From an uncultured Oscillospiraceae bacterium (GTDB lineage Bacteria; Bacillota; Clostridia; Oscillospirales; Acutalibacteraceae): 8,496 bases of DNA. Location of the stretch: positions 1-8,496 of the forward strand of contig USBP01000048.1 of NCBI GenBank assembly GCA_900552985.1. The letters run 5' to 3'. The notes beneath the pieces were generated by a model, which was given only the letters and a program-made list of their open reading frames with translations, had not been told where the DNA came from and searched no databases. The position numbers and the translations under genes are program-made. Below, one piece after another: positions 1-5,811 of the stretch; position 1 is the first letter of the stretch, and each line of letters begins with the position of its first letter.

Positions 1-38
1 TTTGGGCCTTTTTATGCGGGAAAAACCGATCTTTTTCC

Positions 39-67
39 TTGTATAACCGCATGTATCCTGCTATACT
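39..67 (+). promoter_or_regulatory. Sigma-A-type promoter for the PlsY-XRE gene
   Basis: The -35 box TTGTAT lies at 39-44 and the -10 box TATACT at 62-67, with a 17-nt spacer. A TG at 59-60 makes an extended -10. Transcription would start near 74, giving a leader of about 54 nt. A perfect 7-bp inverted repeat (GGAAAAA at 19-25, TTTTTCC at 32-38) abuts the -35 box; it could be an operator or the end of an upstream structure. Confidence 0.75.
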
Positions 68-85
68 AAATTTGGTCTATCAGCA

Positions 86-99
86 CCGGTTCATACCGG
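86..99. promoter_or_regulatory. Short palindrome in the plsY-XRE leader, possible operator
   Basis: CCGGT (86-90) and ACCGG (95-99) form a perfect inverted repeat around TCAT, shortly after the predicted transcription start. XRE-family proteins commonly bind short inverted repeats near their own promoters, so this is a candidate autoregulatory site. It could equally be a small RNA hairpin. Only the repeat itself is seen; the role is inferred. Confidence 0.25.
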
Positions 100-127
100 C
101 ATAGGGTTGGCAGAAAGGAGAAGGCCC

Positions 128-967
128 ATGTTCCGCATTATCTGTGTTGCTATTGGTTATGCTTTTGGCTGTTTTCAAACCGCTTATCTAATCACGCGTC
201 ACAAGATTGCGCAGGATATCCGCGATTTCGGAACGGGAAACATGGGCACCGCAAATGTCACCCAAACACTCGGCCCAAAAGCCGGGCTGATTACGCTGCT
301 TGCCGACGTTTTAAAAACCTTTATCGCCTGTTACCTCTGCGGCCTGCTTTTTCCCGGCCAGCCGGACGAGCTTGTTATCATCTATGCAGGCGCGGGCGTT
401 ACACTGGGGCATGATTTTCCCTGCTGGCTGAAATTCCGGGGAGGAAAAGGAGTCGCCGTTACCATCGCCATGCTCCTGCTGCTGGATAACCATCTGCTCG
501 CTATTTCCTTCTGGTCTGTCCTGCTGGCCTTTTTATGCAGCAAGCGGCTGGTGATGGCTGTGGTCGCCCTCTGCATCACCTACCCGGTTGCAATGTTTTT
601 CTACGGCTACCGGGTGGAAACCATGGTGGTCGCTAGCCTGTTGGCCTGCCTGATTATTGTGCTGCACCGCAGCAGCTTCCGCAAGGAGGTAAAGGTCGAG
701 GAGGATTATCGCACGGAATATCAAAATCTGGGCAAAAATATCTCCTACTATCGGGAGCAAAAGCACCTGGAGCCCCGCGACCTTGCGTTGAGCGCCAAGC
801 TGAGCGAAAGCGTTCTGCGCGAGCTGGAGGGCGAGGAAATCAAGCTTGCCCCGTCGCTTGACGCGTTGTTTCACCTGGCAAGGGCGCTGGATGTCCCGGC
901 CTCGGCGCTGCTTGCCCCCGCGCCCAAAAACGAGGGCGAACAGCCGGGGGACACGGATACGCCGTAA
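128..967 (+). CDS. PlsY-like membrane acyltransferase domain fused to a C-terminal XRE helix-turn-helix
   Basis: The product is 279 aa. Residues 1-185 match PlsY, the membrane enzyme that acylates glycerol-3-phosphate from acyl-phosphate in the first step of phospholipid synthesis. Hydrophobic segments fall near 3-22, 52-74, 81-98, 108-138, 140-160 and 162-180. The phosphate-loop motif is well kept (GHDFP at 94-98, KFRGGKGVA at 102-110). Motif 1 reads FGTGNMGTANVTQTLG (34-49): the usual Ser of GSGN is Thr36 and the usual Arg before TLG is Gln46. Motif 3 reads HRSSFR (180-185) instead of HRENIKR, so the usual Glu and Asn are Ser. Residues about 201-262 form an XRE-type HTH (LGKNISYYREQ to ARALDVPASALL). 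In the known PlsY topology the C-terminus is cytoplasmic, so the HTH could reach DNA. ATG 128 is chosen because AGAAAGGAG (112-120) sits 7 nt before it; an in-frame TTG at 107 lies upstream of that site. The gene is monocistronic. It may be a lipid-responsive regulator rather than the housekeeping enzyme; that is inference. Confidence 0.88.
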   Translation: MFRIICVAIGYAFGCFQTAYLITRHKIAQDIRDFGTGNMGTANVTQTLGPKAGLITLLADVLKTFIACYLCGLLFPGQPDELVIIYAGAGVTLGHDFPCWLKFRGGKGVAVTIAMLLLLDNHLLAISFWSVLLAFLCSKRLVMAVVALCITYPVAMFFYGYRVETMVVASLLACLIIVLHRSSFRKEVKVEEDYRTEYQNLGKNISYYREQKHLEPRDLALSAKLSESVLRELEGEEIKLAPSLDALFHLARALDVPASALLAPAPKNEGEQPGDTDTP

Positions 968-1054
968 CCATCCGCCAATGCCCTTCTTAAAACACCTGTA
1001 TTAGAGAAGCCCTGTTTTTTCACCGTTCATATATCTGAGCGTTTTTTCGATAAT

Positions 1055-1099
1055 AAAAAAGGAATGCCCCCGCTTCCTTCAGCAGGGCATTCCTTTTTT
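1055..1099. terminator. Perfect bidirectional intrinsic terminator
   Basis: AAAAAAGGAATGCCC (1055-1069) pairs perfectly with GGGCATTCCTTTTTT (1085-1099) around a 15-nt loop. The stem is flanked by A6 on one side and T6 on the other, so it can terminate transcripts from both strands. It closes the PlsY-XRE transcript 88 nt after its stop codon, and also any leftward transcript from the glycosylase side. Confidence 0.92.
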
Positions 1100-1367
1100 G
1101 GCAGCTAATTCCCTTATTTTTTCGCCGGCTTTCCAAAGCCGTTCTCTGTTGAAACAGAGAGAGATGAGTTCCCTTTTCCCCAAAACCAGGTTCTGTCTCT
1201 TCCCTCTCTCTCCGCCTGTGTAGCTTGGCAAACTGCCGTTTGCCCCGACGGCCCTGCCGGCAGGAAACGATCATAAAAATTCCACTACGCCCCCCAACTG
1301 CGCCCACAACAGCCTGCGCAGGCGGACGCGGCGGACTTTTTTTGCAGCGAATTGCCTGGAAATTTCG
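1055..1367 (-). ncRNA. Hairpin-rich non-coding stretch, candidate structured RNA or long 3' UTR
   Basis: No convincing gene lies between the terminator and the glycosylase stop. The stretch holds consecutive perfect inverted repeats: CGGCTTT/AAAGCCG (1126-1132, 1135-1141), TCTCTGT/ACAGAGA (1143-1149, 1154-1160), GGCAAAC/GTTTGCC (1227-1233, 1238-1244), the palindrome CCTGCCGGCAGG (1253-1264) and GCCTGCGCAGGC (1312-1323). Read leftwards they end at the terminator at 1055-1099. A minus-strand promoter-like pair at 1374-1402 could start such an RNA near 1367, giving about 310 nt. It matches no RNA family I recognise (not SRP RNA, tmRNA or RNase P RNA). It may simply be the glycosylase 3' UTR. Confidence 0.3.
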
Positions 1368-1369
1368 CC
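1101..1369. repeat. Imperfect direct repeat pair (26 bp, 1101-1126 and 1344-1369)
   Basis: Both copies follow GCAGC-N-AATT-N-CCT-N5-TTTCGCC, with 19 of 26 positions identical, and both follow a T run (1094-1099 and 1337-1343). The copies are 243 bp apart and bracket the hairpin-rich stretch described separately. They could be the edges of a duplicated or inserted segment, or repeated units of a structured RNA. No gene is supported inside. Confidence 0.4.
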
Positions 1370-1373
1370 ATGG

Positions 1374-1402
1374 GTTACAGCCCTTCCGTGCCCAAATATC
1401 AA
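1374..1402 (-). promoter_or_regulatory. Possible minus-strand promoter overlapping the glycosylase stop
   Basis: On the minus strand TTGATA (1402-1397) is followed after exactly 17 nt by TGTAAC (1379-1374). The -35 box differs from consensus at one position and the -10 box at two. It overlaps the stop codon of the glycosylase gene and points into the hairpin-rich stretch. The chance of a random match is real, so confidence is low. Confidence 0.3.
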
Positions 1403-2121
1403 TTCCGTCCGCCGGGAATCTGGGATTCCAGCCCTTTGCTTTTATTTGCCCCGCGCTTTTTTCCTTTCGGCGCGTAGTCCTTCATCCCTGGAATCGCACC
1501 GCCTGCTACGGCCCAGAGGTACAGGCTGGCAATGCTGCAATAGGGGCTGAAGCGCCTGCGGTATTTTTCAAACAGCTCCCTGTCAATTCGCCGGTGATGA
1601 TAGACCATACGCAGCCCGCGCTGGATTGCCAAATCGTCAAAGCTGAAAATATCAGGGCGCTGCAAGCAAAACAGAAGGATCATCTCCGCCGTCCATACGC
1701 CGATGCCTTTTAAAGAGGCCAGCGCTTTGATCGCCTCAGCATCCTTCATACGGGGGATCTCCTGCAAATCAAATGCTCCGCTTTGCACTCTGCCGGCAAA
1801 ATCCTTGATGTATTCCACCTTGCGGAAGGTCATTCCAAAGGACTGCAATTCTGCACGGTCTGCTCTTGAAATGCTTGCTGCGTTGACTTCGCCAAGCCCC
1901 TCCTGCATTCGCCGCCAGATCGTGGCCTGTGCTTTGGTCGATATTTGCTGCCCGATGATATGATGTACGACGGAGGAAAACAAATCCGCATCCACTTCAC
2001 GATCCACATGGCCTACCTGATCGATTACCTCGCCTAAACGTTTATCCTTGCTTTTCAGGTATTCCACTTCAGCGCTGCCATATTGGAAATACAATAGATA
2101 TCCCTCCCGCCGCCTTTGCAT
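1399..2121 (-). CDS. DNA-3-methyladenine glycosylase, AlkA-type HhH-GPD family
   Basis: The 240-aa product belongs to the HhH-GPD base-excision repair superfamily, AlkA/Mag branch, which removes alkylated purines (mainly 3-methyladenine) from DNA. GQQIS (57-61) marks the N-terminal helical core. The helix-hairpin-helix is LKGIGVWTAEM (137-147). The following segment contains DD (162-163), and by alignment with E. coli AlkA the second Asp, D163, should be the catalytic residue. SPYCSIASLYLW (192-203) matches the C-terminal GPD region. The N-terminal AlkA fold extension and any Ada domain are absent, as in short Bacillota forms. A lysine-rich tail (219-229) may aid DNA contact. ATG 2121 follows AGGAG with an 8-nt spacer. 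The gene stands alone on the minus strand, separated from the kinase by a strong terminator; I see no convincing promoter in the roughly 90 nt upstream. Confidence 0.9.
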   Translation of the reverse strand: MQRRREGYLLYFQYGSAEVEYLKSKDKRLGEVIDQVGHVDREVDADLFSSVVHHIIGQQISTKAQATIWRRMQEGLGEVNAASISRADRAELQSFGMTFRKVEYIKDFAGRVQSGAFDLQEIPRMKDAEAIKALASLKGIGVWTAEMILLFCLQRPDIFSFDDLAIQRGLRMVYHHRRIDRELFEKYRRRFSPYCSIASLYLWAVAGGAIPGMKDYAPKGKKRGANKSKGLESQIPGGRN

Positions 2122-2209
2122 CCTTGCTTCTCCTATCTCTTCTATTCTATCATAAAAAGGAAAGCGGCGCTACGATCCTCCGCCGGATGATTGAAGCTGA
2201 GAAGCGATG

Positions 2210-2258
2210 AAAAAACGGGTTGTTTTCCAAACGCGTATTGCAAATGGAAAACAACCCG
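2210..2258 (-). terminator. Intrinsic terminator of the two-component operon
   Basis: CGGGTTGTTTTCCA (2216-2229) and TGGAAAACAACCCG (2245-2258) form a perfect 14-bp stem with a 15-nt loop. On the minus strand the stem is followed directly by TTTTTT (2215-2210). It begins 27 nt after the kinase stop codon and separates that operon from the glycosylase gene. Confidence 0.93.
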
Positions 2259-2284
2259 ATGTATTTACCTGCGGCCTGCGCCTT

Positions 2285-4774
2285 TCATGCCTGCGCCGCT
2301 TTATCGCGCGCGTTTGATGCGTCGGTATCCAAAGGCAACCGCACGACCGCCTTAAACAAATCTCCATCCAGAGAGATCTCCAGCGTGCCGCGCTGCAGTT
2401 CGCACAGGCTCTGTGCAATGGAGAGGCCAAGCCCGCTGCCCTCTGTGCTGCGGGAGGCATCCCCACGTACAAAGCGCTGTGTCAACTGCTCAACCGGCAC
2501 GTCAAGCGGGTCCCTGGAGATATTTTTAATGGTAAAAACGCCAAACCCTTTTTCCGCCCCCACGTCGATATATACTCTTGTACCTGTCAGCGCATATTTT
2601 TTCACATTGCTGATCAGATTGTCGATAATGCGCCAGGTCTTCTGGCTGTCCGCATGGAGAATGGGCTCCTCCTCGGGTGTGTTCAGCCGGATCTCCAGCC
2701 CGGCGGCCTCCAATGCATCCTCATTCTCGCCTACAGCCTGCATAGCGAGCTCATAGAGATTGACCCTGACGAGCTGAAGCTTCATATTGCCCGTCGTTGC
2801 CTTCGAGGCCTCCACCAAATCTTCAATCAACCGCTTGAGCCGGGCGCTTTTTTCCTCCAGCACGGTGATGTACTCCTTCGCTGCCGCATCTGAAATATTG
2901 CACTTTTTGAGCAGGTCAACGTAGTTCACAATCGCAGTCAATGGGGTTTTTAAATCATGAGAAACGTTGGTGATCAGCTCTGTCTTCATATGCTCTCCCT
3001 TGATCGCTTCCTCAACGGCAGCACGCATTCCCTCCTGCATGCCCACGATATCCTCTCCAAATTTACGCAGCATCCGCGGCATTTTGGCAGGGTCGAGCGG
3101 ATAATTGAGATCTCCCTGCCGCATTTTAGAAGCGGCGGTCATCATCTCATCCAGCGCGATCACACTCTTCCAGAAAAAGATCAGGGCCAGAATATTAAAC
3201 AGCGCCGTCGCCCCGCCAAAGAGGAGGAAAGTGAATAGATCGCCATCACGGATCGAAATCATCGTCAGACCAACCAGCGCAACATTGGCCACCAGGTAGC
3301 CGGCAAACAGAAACAGAATGGATGCACGCAGATTTTCCAGCTGATGCCTGGGCAGGGCGTGCGCCTGAATATCCGTCTTTACGTTGGCAAGCGCCTTTTT
3401 CAGCCGTTTGCCGTTCTTTTTGAAAAGGCGGAAGAGCATGGCCATCAGCGTATTGCGCCAATAGCGCCTGCGCCGGATATTGCGCGCCGCACTGGTCAGC
3501 CATTCGATTACGACTGCGCCCACGCCAACCGCGCATGCAACGCCTGACAGCGTCAGCAGCGTCTGGAAGCTCCCCGTAACCTCCGCGCTTTGATAAGGGC
3601 ATGCTGCAATCCAGGATCCCCCTAAAATCACCAGCATTCCAGACAACACCAGATGAAGATCGTTGGGGATGAGGTCTGTCCACAGCAGCACCGCCGCCGC
3701 CTCTCCGGCGCGCAGCCCGCCCACGGCGGTCAGATAAATGGCAAAAATAAGATAGGCCGCCAGGCAGGCCGCAGCAACCGCCAGCATGGCAGGCAGCTCC
3801 GCCTTCGCCTGCATAAACCGGTTGAAAAGCGTGTAATAAAGATCCTCTCCCCCATCCCGGCTATTTGGCACAAGATCATCGTTCAGGGCGATATAAACAT
3901 CCCAGCCCTGATCGACAAAGACCCTTTCATACAGAGAAATGCGGCTGGAATATCGGCCGAACCACTCGCTGATACGCGCTGTCATAGGATCGTAGCCGTG
4001 ATACATCCATTCCGTTCGGTCCACCACGCGCTCGCCGCTATGGTAACCGGAAGCCTGGGTATAGGTTTCGTTCCACTGATAGCCTTCCATCTGCTGCTGC
4101 AAATCTACATTTTGCACATTTACACCAAGCAGGTTGGTGAACGCTTCACCTGTCTCCCGGTTAATTAGGGCATAGTGCAGGTTGGAGAGGCTTTCAAGCT
4201 CCTGCTTTGCTGTGCGGTATTCCTCGTCAAAACTGCTGCGCAGAGTATTCAGCCGGGCCTCATATTGCTGCTGGCACTGGCTGCGGATGAGCTCCTTCTC
4301 CTCCTCCGTCAGCACAACTCCGCTGCTCTGGCTCTGTGCCTCGCCGGCGGAATTGGTCTCCACCTGTGTCGCCTCATCCTCTGCGTAACCGTACTCCGCG
4401 GCAAGCTCCTCCTCCTTTTGCCTGCGGGCAACCTCAAGCTCCTCTTTCAGATCCGCCTCGTATTCCTCCCGGAGCAGCTGCTCCTGCCTGCGCAGCGATT
4501 CCCCGCTGCGCATCTCCTCCTCCGAACCATAGACAAAAATCATTTGCCGGATATAATAGAGCTCCCGCGCAAGCTGCTCCTGAAATGCATTGCTGCCGGT
4601 AAAATCACTGCTCTCCTCCAAAACCAGGGACTCTATCGTCCCACCGAGATCGTCCACCAGCAATACGGCCCGATAGGCCGATGCCGCCGCCCCGCCCGCC
4701 GCAATTAGGGCAAGCAGCAGGGCGCAGGCCTTCAGCCATTTGGATTTAAGAAAGCTTTTCGATTTTATAGCCAA
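2285..4774 (-). CDS. Large membrane sensor histidine kinase with extracellular coiled-coil sensor region
   Basis: The 829-aa product is the partner of the adjacent response regulator. It has an N-terminal membrane segment (13-36) and an outside region (about 37-326) with a long Glu/Arg/Gln-rich part (about 86-200) likely to form coiled coil. A cluster of membrane segments follows (about 327-351, 373-391, 404-426, 483-507, 512-536), then a HAMP-like linker (537-590). The H-box is NVSHDLKTPLTAI with phosphoacceptor His606. The N-box is DNLISNVKKY (718-727). The G1 box DxGxG is replaced by KNISRDPLDVP (750-760), while RFVRGD (767-772) and G2 GSGLGL (779-784) are intact. This G1 loss occurs, as I recall, in a subgroup of clostridial kinases. 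The TTG start at 4774 lies inside the response regulator gene (29-nt overlap), with AGGTGG about 9 nt upstream; the first ATG (Met78) would remove the first membrane segment. The signal is unknown. Confidence 0.9.
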   Translation of the reverse strand: MAIKSKSFLKSKWLKACALLLALIAAGGAAASAYRAVLLVDDLGGTIESLVLEESSDFTGSNAFQEQLARELYYIRQMIFVYGSEEEMRSGESLRRQEQLLREEYEADLKEELEVARRQKEEELAAEYGYAEDEATQVETNSAGEAQSQSSGVVLTEEEKELIRSQCQQQYEARLNTLRSSFDEEYRTAKQELESLSNLHYALINRETGEAFTNLLGVNVQNVDLQQQMEGYQWNETYTQASGYHSGERVVDRTEWMYHGYDPMTARISEWFGRYSSRISLYERVFVDQGWDVYIALNDDLVPNSRDGGEDLYYTLFNRFMQAKAELPAMLAVAAACLAAYLIFAIYLTAVGGLRAGEAAAVLLWTDLIPNDLHLVLSGMLVILGGSWIAACPYQSAEVTGSFQTLLTLSGVACAVGVGAVVIEWLTSAARNIRRRRYWRNTLMAMLFRLFKKNGKRLKKALANVKTDIQAHALPRHQLENLRASILFLFAGYLVANVALVGLTMISIRDGDLFTFLLFGGATALFNILALIFFWKSVIALDEMMTAASKMRQGDLNYPLDPAKMPRMLRKFGEDIVGMQEGMRAAVEEAIKGEHMKTELITNVSHDLKTPLTAIVNYVDLLKKCNISDAAAKEYITVLEEKSARLKRLIEDLVEASKATTGNMKLQLVRVNLYELAMQAVGENEDALEAAGLEIRLNTPEEEPILHADSQKTWRIIDNLISNVKKYALTGTRVYIDVGAEKGFGVFTIKNISRDPLDVPVEQLTQRFVRGDASRSTEGSGLGLSIAQSLCELQRGTLEISLDGDLFKAVVRLPLDTDASNARDKAAQA

Positions 4775-5438
4775 TTCCCCACACCACCTTTAGATATTTC
4801 GGCTCCTTTGGATTAATCTCAATTTTCTCCCGAATGCGCCGAATGTGCACCGTTACCGTTTTTTCGCTGGAATAGGATGGCTCGTTCCAAACCGCCTCAT
4901 AGATCTGCTGCGTAGAGAGCACATGCCCCAGGTTGCGCATCAGGTATTCTACAATCCCGTATTCCCGCGCGGTAAGGCGGACTGGCTCGCCATCCAGCGT
5001 CAGCTCCTTGGCGACGGTATCCAGCACCAACCCGCCGGTAATGATCGTGCCTTCCTTTTTTTCAATGCTGCCAAGCCGGACAAACCGCCTGATCTGGGAT
5101 TTCACACGCGCCATCAGCTCCAGCGGATTGAAGGGCTTTGTCACATAGTCGTCCGCGCCGAAGCTCAGGCCCGTGATTTTATCCGTATCCTCGCTTTTGG
5201 CTGAGAGGAGAATGATGGGGAAATTATGCTTTTCCCGCATCTTCAGGGTTGCCGTCAGGCCATCGATATTCGGCATCATGATATCCAGAATCACGCAGTG
5301 GATTTCTGTCGTTTCCACCGCCTGAAGCGCCTCTTTTCCGTTTGTCGCGCGGATGGTGTGATATCCCTCCAGATTCAGATAAATCTCCACCGAATCCAAA
5401 ATCGCCTTATCGTCATCGCAAACCAGTATATTATACAT
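4746..5438 (-). CDS. OmpR/PhoB-family response regulator, VanR-like
   Basis: The 230-aa product is a two-domain transcription factor phosphorylated by the overlapping kinase. The receiver domain (1-118) shows the acidic cluster DDD (8-10), phosphoacceptor Asp52 in LDIMMP, the switch residue Ser79 and Lys101 in the sequence DDYVTKPFNPLEL. The C-terminal winged helix (about 135-228) has the recognition-helix region EKTVTVHIRRIREK (192-205) and wing VWGIGYKI (219-226). Length and motifs are typical for the family, closest in style to VanR. ATG 5438 is preceded by AGGAG with a 10-nt gap. It is the first gene of a two-gene operon, and the 29-nt overlap with the kinase suggests translational coupling. 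A tandem repeat upstream is a candidate binding site for its own product. Confidence 0.95.
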   Translation of the reverse strand: MYNILVCDDDKAILDSVEIYLNLEGYHTIRATNGKEALQAVETTEIHCVILDIMMPNIDGLTATLKMREKHNFPIILLSAKSEDTDKITGLSFGADDYVTKPFNPLELMARVKSQIRRFVRLGSIEKKEGTIITGGLVLDTVAKELTLDGEPVRLTAREYGIVEYLMRNLGHVLSTQQIYEAVWNEPSYSSEKTVTVHIRRIREKIEINPKEPKYLKVVWGIGYKIEKLS

Positions 5439-5481
5439 ACGCTCATTTCTCCTCTTCCCCGCTATGGATCAGCTTGATGAA

Positions 5482-5537
5482 AGCATAGCAGGCGAATATT
5501 ACATTTCAGTCAAAAAATTTCTTACAAATTGCTTACA
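5482..5537 (-). promoter_or_regulatory. Candidate autoregulated promoter: tandem 11-bp repeat beside a -35-like box
   Basis: On the minus strand TGTAAGCAATT (5537-5527) is followed immediately by TGTAAGAAATT (5526-5516), two direct 11-bp units with one mismatch. OmpR-family regulators typically bind direct half-sites spaced 10-11 bp apart. Two nucleotides downstream is TTGACT (5513-5508). Candidate -10 boxes are TAATAT (5501-5496) and TATGCT (5487-5482, with TG before it). The spacing from TTGACT is imperfect for both (6 nt and 20 nt), which fits an activator-dependent promoter. It drives the response regulator gene. Confidence 0.55.
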
Positions 5538-5549
5538 GTTTTCAGACTG

Positions 5550-5675
5550 TCAAAAATATTTTTCCAAATCCATCGGGATTGTAGACAAAGGCTGAATGGT
5601 AAATTTGAAATCCTGAATGGAGGAAAACGGCGCGACAGCCGTCATCGGCCGGGCCCAGGGCAGAGCAATGCGCAT
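5550..5675 (-). CDS. Possible 41-aa ORF of unknown function, doubtful
   Basis: An ATG at 5675 opens a 41-codon frame starting MRIALPWARPM and ending PMDLEKYF before TGA at 5550. Codon use is ordinary, but GGAGG lies 12 nt before the ATG, which is too far for a good site. A neighbouring frame on the same strand is also open over the same bases and reads equally protein-like (ending in NPDGFGKIFLTV), so at most one can be real. The region may instead be a conserved non-coding repeat or a decayed gene. I do not recognise either peptide. Confidence 0.2.
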   Translation of the reverse strand: MRIALPWARPMTAVAPFSSIQDFKFTIQPLSTIPMDLEKYF

Positions 5676-5811
5676 CCGTAGGGAATCCCTCCCGGTTTTA
5701 CACGCACACCTCCGTTATCTAATGTAGGGAACGATCAGAACCGTTCCGGCAGAAGAAAGCCCGTATCGCACGGCTTCGACATGTGAACGCCGTAACCGGA
5801 GCGCCTCCATT
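5676..5811. other. Intergenic stretch between the ABC exporter and the regulator operon
   Basis: No gene is supported here. It holds an inverted repeat GGAACG/CGTTCC (5728-5733, 5742-5747) without a T run, and a G/C palindrome around GGGAATCCC (5687-5695). A 31-codon minus-strand frame starts at 5810, one base after the exporter stop, and ends at 5715, but it lacks a ribosome binding site. I see no clear terminator for the exporter, so some readthrough towards the regulator operon is possible. Confidence 0.45.

Noticed and set aside
107..127. Earlier TTG start for the PlsY-XRE protein
   Set aside because: It lies upstream of the AGAAAGGAG site that serves the ATG at 128, and adds a charged MAERRRP tail not expected before the first membrane segment.
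1020..1307. 95-codon minus-strand frame
   Set aside because: It runs through the strong terminator at 1055-1099 and has a biased, non-protein-like composition.
1321..1343. GGCGGAC repeat followed by T7 as a plus-strand terminator
   Set aside because: The bases directly before the T run do not form a stem; the palindrome GCCTGCGCAGGC ends 13 nt earlier.
1225..1713. 162-codon plus-strand frame
   Set aside because: It is antisense to the well-supported glycosylase and matches no family.
3653..4708. Two long plus-strand frames (171 and 177 codons)
   Set aside because: Both are antisense to the sensor kinase and reflect its GC-rich, low-stop codon pattern.
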